Notes: generated by a model not told the origin, from the sequence alone. Counted from the first letter of the stretch, positions 8,418 through 17,526 are shown. The stretch: DNA of 21,375 nucleotides from Rhizophagus sp. LPA8_4_AMF (GCA_021464525.1 JADRCO010001209.1:1-21375); one strand, 5' to 3'. Numbers and translations: made by a program.

Positions 8418-10744
8418 ATGTCAACTATTCGAAATGAATTGGTTTGGGCTACAATCCAAAAAGCATATATATTAACTGACTATAACGCTCATGATGATAT
8501 AGATAAACATCTTGAATTTAGTAAACAAATTATTCTGGCTGATAAATCCCTTACAAAAAATGAAAAGTCAGTAGCAATAAATGCACTAAATAGGGATCAT
8601 GACAGTATTAATCTTCGATATAATATAGGAAAAAGAAGAGTTTGTGAAGACTGTAAGGAGGAATGCTTAGCAACATTATATTGTGAATATTGTATTAGAA
8701 ATTATTTAAAAGCGAAATTTTCAAGTTGGACGTCTAGCAATAATGATATTGATGATTTAGTTAGGAAATGTCAAATGGAATCACGAGCTCCGGATAAAAT
8801 AATTGAATGGATTCCATATAATAATTTACAAAATATTAAATATTTAACTAAAGTGGTTGTACTGAAATTTATACTGCAGATTGGATTGGTGGAAAATACT
8901 ATGAATGGAATCCTTCAGAACAACAATTAAAAAGATATGGAACCAATGAAGTTATACTTAAAAAATTAGTGAATATTGAAAGTGCTAATAGAAATTGGTT
9001 TGATGAGGTATGTAATATAAAAAATCTTAAAATAAAATTTATATATATATTATAACATCTTAAATATTTTATAGGCCAAATCTCACTTAACTATAGCTAA
9101 CAAATCGACAAACATAGTACAATGTTATGGTTTAACTCAAGATCAATCAAACGGAAATTACATGCTTGTAATGAGAAAATTGGATACAAGCTTAAGAGAA
9201 TATATGCAACAAAATCATAACAAACTTACATGGAAAGAGAGAATTTATATTGTACATCGTGTAAGTTATGCACTTAAGATAATACATGAAGAAAATGCAA
9301 TTCATAGAGATTTACATTCGGGAAATATATTATATAATCAATATAGTAATCTTTGGCGTATTAGTGATCTTGGATTTTGTGGGCCTGCTGATAAACCATT
9401 AGGGAGTATATATGGAAATCTTCCTTACATTGCGCCAGAAGTTATTGTCGGAAAAGGATATACTTCTGCATCTGATATATATAGTATTGCAATGATAATG
9501 TGGGAAATTTCATCTGAACAACTACCTTTTGCTAATTATGAAAATGATTATAATCTTGCAATGGATATTGTTAATGGTATGAGACCAAAGGTTATATCAG
9601 GAACTCCTTTAAAATATAAAGAATTAATGGAACAATGTTGGGATGCTGATCCAACAATAAGGCCTAACATCAAAACATTTAATAGAAAAATAAAAGAATT
9701 TAGAAAATTATATTATCAAAACATACCAAATGATAATACAAATTTTTTTAGAAAATTCTTAGAAAAAATTAAAAAAACTAAAAATTTAGATAAAATGAGT
9801 AGTTTAGAAATAATGAGTTGTTATTATGCGAGCAGTAAATTATCTGTAAGCAAAATATATCAATTTGATGATTTACCTGAACCAAGAAATGCATCTGAAG
9901 GTATATTTTAATTTTCTATTAAATATTTGTTTAATTTTATACTAATTAATTACTTTATTATTTTAAAAAATATAGAAGAACAAGAAGGTATATATTTTGA
10001 TTATTTATATAAATATTTCTTTAAAATTCAAATAACTTTTTAATACAATATTTATTTAATTATTTTAAAGCTTATCATAGTAAACCCTATAGTTTTAATA
10101 TTCCTGAAAATAGTAAGTGTTTTTATTTATTTATTATGACTTCTTTATAGTATACTGGGTATATATTTCCGAATTCTCTTTTTTATAGTTGATGATTTCA
10201 ATATATCAAATAATAAGAATAATGATAGTACATCAAAAACAAATAGTATTTTTAGAGGTAAATATGAATTATTTAATTTTTGTTTATAAACTACAGAATA
10301 TATTAATCTTGTGTTGAAAATATAGGAAATAGTAAAGCTCACTAAAGCATTGTCTAAAGTATTTCAAAAACTACATATAGGATCAAGTGATGGTAAGTAA
10401 TTATATGTATTTTTTATTAAGGTAAAAATTTTGGCTAATAATTTAATCATATTTATTAGATAATCAAAATAACCATGAGAGAAAAATCATAAAACAACAA
10501 GCAAAGAAGCAAGATGTTGATGGTATGTAAATGTTTACATATTTTATTAGAAAATAATAATTGTATAATTGATCATTAAATTTATTTTTAGATAATGATG
10601 AAATTTATAATAATCCAAATCTACATCCAGAAGAACAAGAATTTGAAATTCCTGATGGTAATTAAATTTCCTTTATAATAAAATAAATTTCGATAAATTA
10701 TTTTAAATACTAATTTATTATTATTTTTAGATGGATTTTTTTAA
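8418..10744 (+). CDS. kinase-like protein, cassette copy A (one frame break in the glycine loop)
   Basis: Eight or nine exons can be traced: 8418-9007, 9075-9900, 9976-9987, 10071-10112, 10189-10257, 10333-10392, 10460-10522, 10592-10657 and 10731-10744. Apart from one break, the phases agree. The N-terminus has five cysteines in CEDCKEECLATLYCEYC (76-92), probably metal-binding. The kinase core shows EVILKKL (strand 3 Lys), HRDLHSGNIL, DLG in place of DFG, and YIAPEV, with a tyrosine-kinase-like C-lobe (QCWDADPTIRP). The break is near 8853: compared with copy B's TRGGCAEIYTAD, one G is missing, and the first frame runs to a stop at 8928-8930. The downstream frame then reads GGCTEIYTADW and is intact for the rest of the gene. 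It is either a very young pseudogene or an assembly error. The tail is acidic and Asn-rich (HPEEQEFEIPD). Start ATGTCAACTATTCG is shared with copy B. Confidence 0.75.
9976..9987 (+). other. 12-nt micro-exon in kinase gene A
   Basis: AAGAACAAGAAG between AG (9974-9975) and GTATAT (9988). It encodes part of EEQE and keeps phase 1 on both sides. The same 12-nt exon exists in copy B at 19061-19072. If the intron before it is retained, both proteins end early with the same EGIF followed by a stop. Confidence 0.65.
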
Positions 10745-13152
10745 ATTATTTTACTATATAAACTACAATATTTATTATTATTACAATATTTATTTTATTT
10801 AAACATTAAGATTAGATTAGCATAATATTCCTTAGTTTTTAATTTAAAATAAAACAATTTTTTTAAAAATTTTGTATATGTTTACCTGATATTTGATTAT
10901 ATATATTAAGAATATATTTTTTTTATCTGTTTTGTAATCTTTCTAAAATATTTCTTTTCTACATAACACTTGAAACAATTTTATCTTCATTATTTGCGTG
11001 TGCTATTGACATAAGCAATTTACTCTAAATTCTCTGGAAATTGGTACGTCTAAATTATGAATGGTAATCACCTCATCAGCCTAAATATTTTTTAAAAAAA
11101 ATTTGGCATTTACGATATTTAAAGTATAATGTGAAAATTAATTTGAATGAATATTCTACTAAATAAAAGCAATCAAAAATATATAAATATTATTGATAAA
11201 TTACTCTTATTTTGAAAATATCATATCTACCGTATAGCACTGCCTAAAAGACCTCCTTTCGGCTTACCTCTATACAAAATATCCATCTCAGTATATCAAA
11301 AATGTAATACATATTTTCTAGAAATTATTAATATAAATCGAAATTAAAATTTTCATATATTAAATTTATCTAGTACTGACAGGATAGTACCTAATTCAAG
11401 GTCTTAAACCTGGTAAATTCAGTTGATTTAGACCTGGAGTATTTTAGACAATTCTATACGGTACAAATTTACATTGATATCTCAGTGTTATTTCATCTCT
11501 CTATAACCTTTCTTTTCTTTGTTTATCCATAAAGTATCCACACGAAGATTAGTGTAGTTATTAGTCAAAAGTCTTTTTTAATTATAATCATTTGTTAAAG
11601 TATTTTTTTTAGTTTTAATTATAATCGTTCGTTAGTGATGCTTGATTAAATTAAAATTTGACGCAAGATTATTATCAATTTAAAAACAGATTAACGAAAC
11701 AATTTTAGAGTTAAAAAGCCATGAGCATAAAAGTTTGTATAAAAAGTTGGTTAATACCTGTGTATTTTCTGTTTTTAAAGTGCATTTTATAAAATTAATA
11801 TTAATTGCTGGTCCGGCTAAAATCGGCAAAAAAATCATCATATAAATGTGTTGCGAGGTTTCCCGATTTACATAGTAAAATTTAAAATACACAAAAAACC
11901 GTATTAGGAAAAGTCAACGAGTTTACACAGCTAAGCCACAAAATTTCACATGATTATGCAGAAAAGGTCAGAAAATTGATACGAAAAAAAAAATTCAGAA
12001 TTTCATATTCTAGAAAAAAACTTTACTTTTGGGCAACTCCAGATTCCGAAATAACTGAACCTCAACTATGAAAAGGTAAATATATAAAAACAAATTTTTT
12101 CAAATATTTTAAACTTTTTTTTAATATTTCTGGACGTTTCAGCCTTTTTTAAAGTATTTTCTAACATTAAAACATTTTTTTTTGTTCAGTAATAGGTTTT
12201 ATATCTTAATTTTTTTTAGGGTTCGCAATAGTTTCGCAATAATATGAAAAAGGACATAATGAATATTCTCAAGAAATTTTTCCTGCTAAAACTTAAGTAA
12301 CTTAGCTGTTAGTACTTTATTTGTTAGATATTATATGTTGACAGTAAAAAACATGTAGTTTATGATTCAAAACATATTCAAAATGTATTCAAAATAGCAA
12401 GACTAACGTTCCCCCAAATTTTATATATTAATTAGTGCCGATTATAGGCGGATTAGCAATTAATTAGATTATTAGTAAATTGCATTTTTAGAATTAATTA
12501 TTTAAATTTATTTCGCTCTTTTTTTTTTTTAACAAAATTTTACTTATATATATTTTTAACTGGACAATAGTAGTTACATCATTTTCTCATTTATTTCTAG
12601 TAAACAGCTGATGAGCGATACTTAAATACTTTAAATTCACTTAATCCGATTAACTGAAGTAAATAAGTATTACGCATTAATATAAGCAACAATGGAAAAA
12701 TTAGTAATAGTGGCAAGCAAATTATATACTAATATAAACAGTGATGTTGTAAGGCAGTATTGACATCGGCATCAGTAATGACAGGAATACAACAGGACCC
12801 GTGAGAGATCAGCACGCCATTTTACTGACATCACATTTTTCAGAAAACATCTTTAACAAATCACATTTATAGTTAAAAAATGTTTACCCAAATTCAAATC
12901 ATTGGAAAAAAATGAATATTGACATTAAAACACTAGGGAAAAAATAGAGCTATGAGCTAAAAATATGTTAAGATTTAATAATAATTCAATGTATTGGGAA
13001 TAATAATTATTATATTATTGACAATTGGAATCATAAATTGATTAAATTCTATTGTCCTTTTATTACGTAATTTTTATCGAAATAAAAAAAAATTGTGATT
13101 TGTCCAAAATTCACGTGTAGCCGTGTAGCCCTGAAAATCAAAAAAAAATTTT
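10745..13152. other. intergenic stretch after kinase gene A
   Basis: The first 270 bp match the region after kinase B: TTAAGATTAG...TTTTTAATTTA against TGAGATTATAG...TAGTTTGTAATTT, and ATTATTTGCGTG against ATTATTTGTGTA. This fixes the right edge of the duplicated unit at about 11010. Beyond that it is AT-rich. A less AT-rich patch at about 12753-12838 (GACATCGGCATCAGTAATG, then GTGAGAGATCAGCACGCC) has no open frame and could be repeat-derived. No gene is supported. Confidence 0.4.
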
Positions 13153-13153
13153 C

Positions 13154-13453
13154 TAGTAGGAAAAGTCGGTACGGTACGAGTATATATTTAACCAGTACGG
13201 TACGAATTTGCAAACCAGTACGGTACGGTTGATCAATTTTTGTGATGATCATTCCGTACCGTACCGTACTGGCTCTATAATAACCTCTTTATATATAGAG
13301 CCAGTACGGTACAGTACGGAATGATCAGCCATAAAATTTGATCGACTGTACCGTACCATACTGGTTCTATATATAGAGAGGTTATTATAGAGCCAGTACA
13401 GTATGGTACGCTACTTTATTTTGCAAATTCGTACCGTACCGATTTTCCTACTA
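13154..13453. mobile_element. candidate MITE with GTACGGTAC-rich terminal inverted repeats
   Basis: About 300 bp. The left end TAGTAGGAAAAGTCGGTACG and the right end, read on the other strand (TAGTAGGAAAATCGGTACGG), are inverted repeats of about 25 bp with one mismatch or gap. Inside, the word CCGTACCGTACTGG-CTCTATA occurs in alternating orientation at about 13256, 13294, 13350 and 13390. There is no coding capacity. Non-autonomous DNA transposon is the best guess; no target-site duplication could be fixed because the flanks are repetitive. Confidence 0.55.
13246..13327. repeat. 34-bp inverted repeat (hairpin)
   Basis: Arms 13246-13279 and 13294-13327 are reverse complements over 34 nt with one mismatch. 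They begin TGATCATTCCGTACC and end GGCTCTATA, around a 14-nt AT-rich loop. The structure would form a strong cruciform or RNA hairpin. It lies inside the candidate MITE. Confidence 0.85.
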
Positions 13454-13511
13454 CTGCTCAAAGCGCTATTATATCAGTAGTAGGAAAATCGGTACGGTAC
13501 GAATTTGCAAA
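13420..13511. repeat. perfect 37-bp inverted repeat with 18-nt loop
   Basis: Left arm 13420-13456 (starts TTTGCAAATTCGTACC, ends TTTTCCTACTACTG) and right arm 13475-13511 are exact reverse complements. The 18-nt loop contains the AGCGCT dyad. It marks the meeting point of the right end of one GTACGGTAC element and the left end of a second one in opposite orientation. Confidence 0.9.
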
Positions 13512-13625
13512 TCAGTACGGTACGGTTGATCAACCATACAAAATTTACAAATTTTGATCAACATGACCGTACCGTACTGTACTGGCTCTATAATAAAGAG
13601 AAAATCAGTATAGTACATTTAACAA
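13475..13625. repeat. second, incomplete GTACGGTAC element
   Basis: It starts with the same terminal sequence (GTAGTAGGAAAATCGGTACG) and continues with CAGTACGGTACGGTTGATCA. It later contains CCGTACCGTACTGTACTGGC-TCTATAATAAAG, but no matching right terminus is seen. The sequence AGAAAATCAGTATAGTAC at about 13602-13618 looks like a decayed terminus in direct orientation. Further single words occur at about 13806-13858 and 13882-13902. Confidence 0.5.
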
Positions 13626-13674
13626 GAAATTATTTGGACACCATTTAATTAATTTGTCACTATTATCCATTTTA

Positions 13675-13787
13675 ATTATTTGAACATTAATGTCTATTTA
13701 AATTATTTGGACACCAATGTCCATTTAAAATAAGTTATTTGGACATCAATGTCCATTTAAGTTATTTAGACACCAATGTCCATTTAA
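13675..13787. repeat. 26-27-nt tandem repeat with a TGGACA/TGTCCA dyad
   Basis: Four copies of a unit like TTATTTGGACACCAATGTCC-ATTTAA lie at 13675-13701, 13702-13728, 13734-13760 and 13761-13787. Two more decayed copies start at about 13629. Each good copy carries TGGACA-CCAA-TGTCCA, a 6-bp perfect dyad. The copies differ by a few bases, so the array is not brand new. Confidence 0.85.
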
Positions 13788-13925
13788 TATAATAATAAAA
13801 ATAATAACCGTACTGGTTCTATATAGAGAGATTATTATAGAGACGGTACGAAATGGTAAACCATAAAATTTGATCAATACTGCCGTACCGTACTGGTTCT
13901 ATAACAATTTCTCTATAAATCATTT

Positions 13926-14066
13926 TTCCAGACAAATACCAAATCTGAATGTCCAGAAAATGTTCCATATCTTGCGCGCTTCCAGATGTTTTCAGGACAC
14001 CCATGACCCATCTTGCCCGAAACTTGTACAATTATATTCTGGACAATTTCAGAATATTTTCTGGAC
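13926..14066. repeat. TTCTGGACA-flanked repeat, possible small DNA element
   Basis: TGTCCAGAAAAT near 13950 and ATTTTCTGGACA near 14054 are inverted copies about 100 bp apart. A further TTCTGGACA occurs at about 14037, and TTCCAGA / TTTCAGGACA at about 13979-13996. The block between is less AT-rich (CTTGCGCGCTTCCAGATG). Reading frames cross it on both strands, but none resembles a protein. Probably the remnant of a short DNA element or its decayed ends. Confidence 0.4.
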
Positions 14067-14404
14067 ACACTTTTTCGTAGGGTTACCAAACTCTAAACTA
14101 ATTACTTTAATTATTCATTACGTTCCTAACATCATTCTTCAGTTACCTTTAACTGATAATTAATTGCATTATTCTCTCTAGGCTCCTTTATATACATCTC
14201 CGAATACATTCTCCTTCTCCTCTCTTACCGTTGTCTTGATGTGTATCTAAAAAAGTATGATCTGATAATATATATAACAAATATATTGAGCTATTTACAT
14301 ATTTAATTTGCTTGAAAATAATTAAATAATTAAAAATTAAGGTAACCAAATATAGTTTTGATTTATTTAGTTGAACGACCATCCAATGAAACAATTGAAA
14401 CATG
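14067..14404. other. intergenic, no gene seen
   Basis: AT-rich spacer between the repeat block and the F-box B downstream flank. A GGTTACCAAA word at about 14081 and GGTAACCAAA at about 14340 form a short, weak inverted pair. No frame here resembles a protein. Confidence 0.4.
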
Positions 14405-14545
14405 TATAATAAAGTAAATACGATAGAATATAATTTTATAATGGAGATATTAAATATACAAGAAGAATATTAGAAATAATTAATTACTATTTATTAATAC
14501 TCAATTTCTCATTCACATTTAAGATATACTAATAATAGCTAGCTA

Positions 14546-15820
14546 CTAAAGCGTTAATTTTATTTTAGATGAATATTTCATAATAATTTCAATTATGCCT
14601 TTTTTATTGTAATATTTGTAATCAAAAATTCTAATACTTTCCAGACATTGGCAACTAATAAGAATCGTTTCTAATATTTCTAATTCATTATCTTCAATTT
14701 TAGTAGAAAGGTTTCTAAGGTTTGGACAGAGCTTGGCTATCGCTAAATTTAATGAATTATCATTATTTTTAACAAATAATTCTTTTAGATTTTTTCCATT
14801 ATTTTCCAAGAATTTTTCTAATAATTCATTTTCTGGACATTTCACATAAATTTTTAAACTTCGTAACTGCGGAAAAATAGCATATTGTAATTTATTAAAA
14901 CCTTCATAATATTCGTTATCATAAAAAAATAAGAATACAAGTTCTTGTAAATTTGTGAATCTAGCAATAAATGATAATGGTATTACAGCCTTGAAAAAAC
15001 ATTTCATTCCGCCAAAAATACTAATTGCAATCAAAGAATTAGGAAATTTTGATATCAAAGTATTTATATCTGTCAAATTTACACCATATCTATGTTGATA
15101 CACATTCAAGTGCCTTAAATTTCGCAGAGAAGAAATTAAATCTGCTAATCCATTTGAAACGAATTCATTGAATACTATGCTTAGTGTATGTATACTAGTT
15201 TGACATATTTCGGTTAACTGATAAAAAAATTCAGGATAAATATTTGAATAGCAAATTAATGTTGAGAGATTCTTTAAACAATCTCTCGCTCCAGGATATG
15301 ATATAAAAGTTATTGTTGTCAAATCTGTAAATGCATATGTTAATTCTCTTAAAGAAGAAATCTGACACATAAGTAATTTGAATATTTCCTGTAACACTAT
15401 AATTGTAATATCATTTAAATTTTGAACTGAAATAGGTTTTTGTTTTCTTAGAAGGAGATTAATATCTTTAATAACTTTATGAACTTCGAGATATTTACAA
15501 AATGATGCATAATTAAACAATGCTGGAGTCTTTAAAGTTGAAATTGGAATTCCATTACTATATAAAATTTCTTTTGAATCATTTGGAAGGCAAGCGATTA
15601 AAGTACTAAGATTTCTAATATGTCTCCAGTAAATTCTGACAGAAATTTTACACCAGCTTCGGTTGACTAATAAGCATGAATACAAAGTATTTGAATCATC
15701 CTCTAAATATTCAACAATATCGTCAATGCAATCGATAGGAAACTGTAACATTCTAGCAGGACGCTCAGGCTTTAACAATCTAATGGAAAGAGTTTGAGGA
15801 TTCAGTTCATGGCGTAACAT
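14546..15820 (-). CDS. F-box protein, cassette copy B
   Basis: Single-exon frame of 424 residues. An internal ATG at 15751 gives 401 residues and is the better start, because MLQFPIDCIDD then aligns with the MIEFPID start of copy A and the distance to the conserved upstream 30-nt block becomes similar (111 against 104 bp). The F-box (EYLEDDSNTLYSCLLVNRSW) is followed by long stretches shared with copy A, for example DLIS/DFIS...NLRHL and FIARFTNLQELVF, LEKFLENNGKNLKEL, CPNLRNLSTKIE. The C-terminal part is leucine-rich-repeat-like. By family role it is a substrate receptor of an SCF ubiquitin ligase; its target is unknown. It is divergent to kinase gene B. Differences from copy A are spread along the protein, with small indels, so the duplication is not recent. 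Confidence 0.9.
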   Translation of the reverse strand: MLRHELNPQTLSIRLLKPERPARMLQFPIDCIDDIVEYLEDDSNTLYSCLLVNRSWCKISVRIYWRHIRNLSTLIACLPNDSKEILYSNGIPISTLKTPALFNYASFCKYLEVHKVIKDINLLLRKQKPISVQNLNDITIIVLQEIFKLLMCQISSLRELTYAFTDLTTITFISYPGARDCLKNLSTLICYSNIYPEFFYQLTEICQTSIHTLSIVFNEFVSNGLADLISSLRNLRHLNVYQHRYGVNLTDINTLISKFPNSLIAISIFGGMKCFFKAVIPLSFIARFTNLQELVFLFFYDNEYYEGFNKLQYAIFPQLRSLKIYVKCPENELLEKFLENNGKNLKELFVKNNDNSLNLAIAKLCPNLRNLSTKIEDNELEILETILISCQCLESIRIFDYKYYNKKGIIEIIMKYSSKIKLTL

Positions 15821-16518
15821 AAATTGGCGTGCATATTTATTTATTTCGTGATGTAACAGAATTTATCGGCTTTCGGGTAAACTTTTAAGCACAATTGTCG
15901 ATCCACTTATCCGTTATTATACTTTTTTTTTAAAAAAAAATATTCTTGTTATCAAGTATGATGGTTGCTGGAACTGGTTATTTTATTACAAATATTTTTA
16001 AAATATTCTTGAAAGTTAGTTGCAATTTCTTCTGCCTTAATTTTTTAAAATTATTTGAATTAAATAAATGTACAAAAATTAAATATATAAAAATATTTCC
16101 TGTAATTTAAATTATTTTGAATTTATTATACACTATCTCTATTTTTAATTATAATTCTTATTATAATTCGTCCGATTTATTAACATTTATGAAACAATTT
16201 ATTAATTTCGAAGTTAAATTTACAAATAATTTTTAAAATTTCGCTTCATAACGCTTGTACTGCTTGTACTACGCTATTATACGCAACATTGATTGTAATT
16301 TAACATTTAACACATTTCTCTGGAATTCCTATTTTTTATTAATATTCCGCTTGAATATTAACTGTTGAAAAAATTATGATTTTAATTATCAAATCGGGAA
16401 ACAATGTTTTGTTACTATTTGAAATAAATAAAAATTTTTATATTTTTATATAGTTCACTATAATATTTTACTTCCTCTAATAATTGAAAATGATATTCCA
16501 CATATAATGTTTTAATTG
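15821..16518. promoter_or_regulatory. F-box-side half of the divergent promoter, copy B
   Basis: Contains the 30-nt block identical to copy A (15862-15891). Near its right end, 16449-16518 (TATAGTTCACTATAATATTT and then ATTCCACATATAATG) aligns with copy A 8207-8281. The stretch between has no counterpart in A and is AT-rich. No gene seen. The promoter is interrupted at 16518 by the 909-bp insertion. Confidence 0.55.
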
Positions 16519-17035
16519 TTTTTCTTTAACGTATTTTATCGATTAAACATGAGCAGATAAATGAACAGATACAATATACAATCATATACACCGTTATCAA
16601 ATGTATAATGTGACCTATCTAAAAAAAACATAAAATTTATCTTTGTACTAAAAAGTACTACATTCGTATTAATCATGGCGGTACTAAACTTTATGTACAT
16701 ATCGTGTCTTTTTTCATACACGTCCTGCTAAACACCCTTTTTTAAATCTATTTAAAAGTACTTTGATTAAAGCGAGAAGAGGAAAGAAGAAGCTACAAGA
16801 CGTTCTCTCCAATGCTTGTTATCTAAAATAAACCTAAATATTTATATTTTATTAATTTTTCGGTTAAACTCCCTACCCGTTTTTCCTACAGATAGTTGAG
16901 AAAACAAACACAACGTAAGTGGTGCCAGATTCATCCGCACACCTCAAAAAAGAATTCTCTACGCAAATAAATCTCTTGTATCGTCCTTTCCCCCATGAAC
17001 TTCTTTTTTCTAAGGCGTTGTTGCCAGTGAATTGT

Positions 17036-17269
17036 CTAAGCCTTCCTGAGCGTGTCACCTATCTTGGTAAATTCTCGCGCTTGTCTACCTTGGTCACATG
17101 ATCCCCTAATCTCAAGATCGTCACGGCACAGTTTAACAGGTTTAACGGATAAATTTATTCCAGAAGTATGTATCACTACATCTACATACGATACTATTGG
17201 TCCCCTAAAATCTCGAAATTTTCCTTTTTTATCCAGAAGAACGAGCTTGTATCCTGTTTGCTGCGCCAT
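17036..17269 (-). CDS. unknown 77-residue protein inside the insertion
   Basis: ATG at 17269-17267 opens a frame of 77 residues beginning MAQQTGYKLVLLDKKGKFRD and ending KIGDTLRKA. I do not recognise it. Composition is protein-like (mixed charged and hydrophobic residues, no Asn/Ile/Lys-only bias), and the codons are richer in G+C than the F-box and kinase genes nearby. A longer version in the same frame starts further upstream but reads through the T-rich repeat, so this ATG is preferred. Another open stretch in a different frame lies just downstream on the same strand (16873-17058). The opposite strand is also open (17052-17381), so coding direction is not proven. It lies wholly inside the 909-bp insertion and points away from kinase gene B. 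It could be cargo, part of the element, or a fragment of a captured gene. Confidence 0.3.
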   Translation of the reverse strand: MAQQTGYKLVLLDKKGKFRDFRGPIVSYVDVVIHTSGINLSVKPVKLCRDDLEIRGSCDQGRQAREFTKIGDTLRKA

Positions 17270-17279
17270 CCAGAAAATG

Positions 17280-17410
17280 AAAAATGACCAAAAAAAAAGA
17301 AAATATAAAGACCAAAAAAAAGAAAACAAAAATAAAAACGTAAAGACCAAAAAAAAATACGAAAACAAAATAAAAACGTAAAGAAACCGCCCGAAAAAAA
17401 AACAAATACC
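17280..17410. repeat. A-rich degenerate tandem repeat (GACCAAAAAAAA unit)
   Basis: GACCAAAAAAAAGAAAA- and ATAAAAACGTAAAG-type units recur at about 17287, 17311, 17326, 17344 and 17366, ending in CCCGAAAAAAAAACAAA. The strand is almost pure purine plus C. It forms the right flank of the insertion, next to the kinase B promoter, and could represent a decayed tail or a slippage-grown microsatellite. Confidence 0.65.
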
Positions 17411-17427
17411 AAAAAAGCTGGATTGAG

Positions 17428-17526
17428 TTTTAATTGGTCAATTTGAAAATATGTACATTGTAGATTCGGTGTTTAAAAAAAAAAAATTTTTTTCTAAACC
17501 TTTTTTAAGAATTTGTATAAATTATT
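17428..17526 (+). promoter_or_regulatory. kinase-proximal promoter half, copy B
   Basis: AATTGGTCAATTTG at 17432-17445 is identical to copy A 8277-8290 and is followed by a matching AT-rich stretch (ATGTACATTGTAGATTCGGT against ATGCATATTGTGGATTAGTG). The start codon follows about 80 bp later. The insertion therefore left only about 90 bp of original promoter attached to kinase B. Confidence 0.55.

Larger units (their letters stand above)
16510..17436. mobile_element. 909-bp insertion with 9-bp target-site duplication
   Basis: TTTTAATTG occurs at 16510-16518 and again at 17428-17436. In copy A the equivalent place has a single TTTCAATTG (8273-8281) between the same flanks: ATTCCACATATAATG/GTTCCACATTTATTG on the left and GTCAATTTG on the right. 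So 16519-17427 is an insertion into the kinase B promoter. Its ends (TTTTTCTTTAACG and GGATTGAG) are not clear terminal inverted repeats. The right part is A-rich and repetitive (17280-17410). The interior 16880-17270 is clearly richer in G+C than the window. A 9-bp duplication fits a Mutator-like or similar cut-and-paste element, but the class is not established. Confidence 0.65.

Noticed and set aside
8853-8879. GTGGTT...CTGCAG as a 27-nt mini-intron explaining the kinase A frame break.
   Set aside because: It is far shorter than every other intron here and, being a multiple of three, would not restore the frame. It would also remove the glycine loop.
10145-10342. 65-codon open frame on the - strand.
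   Set aside because: It is the shadow of kinase A exons and introns on the other strand.
11680-11892. 70-codon open frame on the - strand.
   Set aside because: Composition is that of background AT-rich DNA and there is no relative elsewhere in the window.
13675-13787. CRISPR-like array (short dyad repeats).
   Set aside because: Units are directly adjacent without unique spacers, and the genome is eukaryotic.
13870-14163. 97-codon open frame on the + strand, with an overlapping 70-codon frame on the - strand.
   Set aside because: It runs through the GTACGGTAC and TTCTGGACA repeats. It has no protein-like conservation and no upstream signals.
16536-16721. 61-codon open frame on the - strand at the left end of the insertion.
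   Set aside because: AT-rich background composition, rich in Tyr, Ile and Phe; no support.
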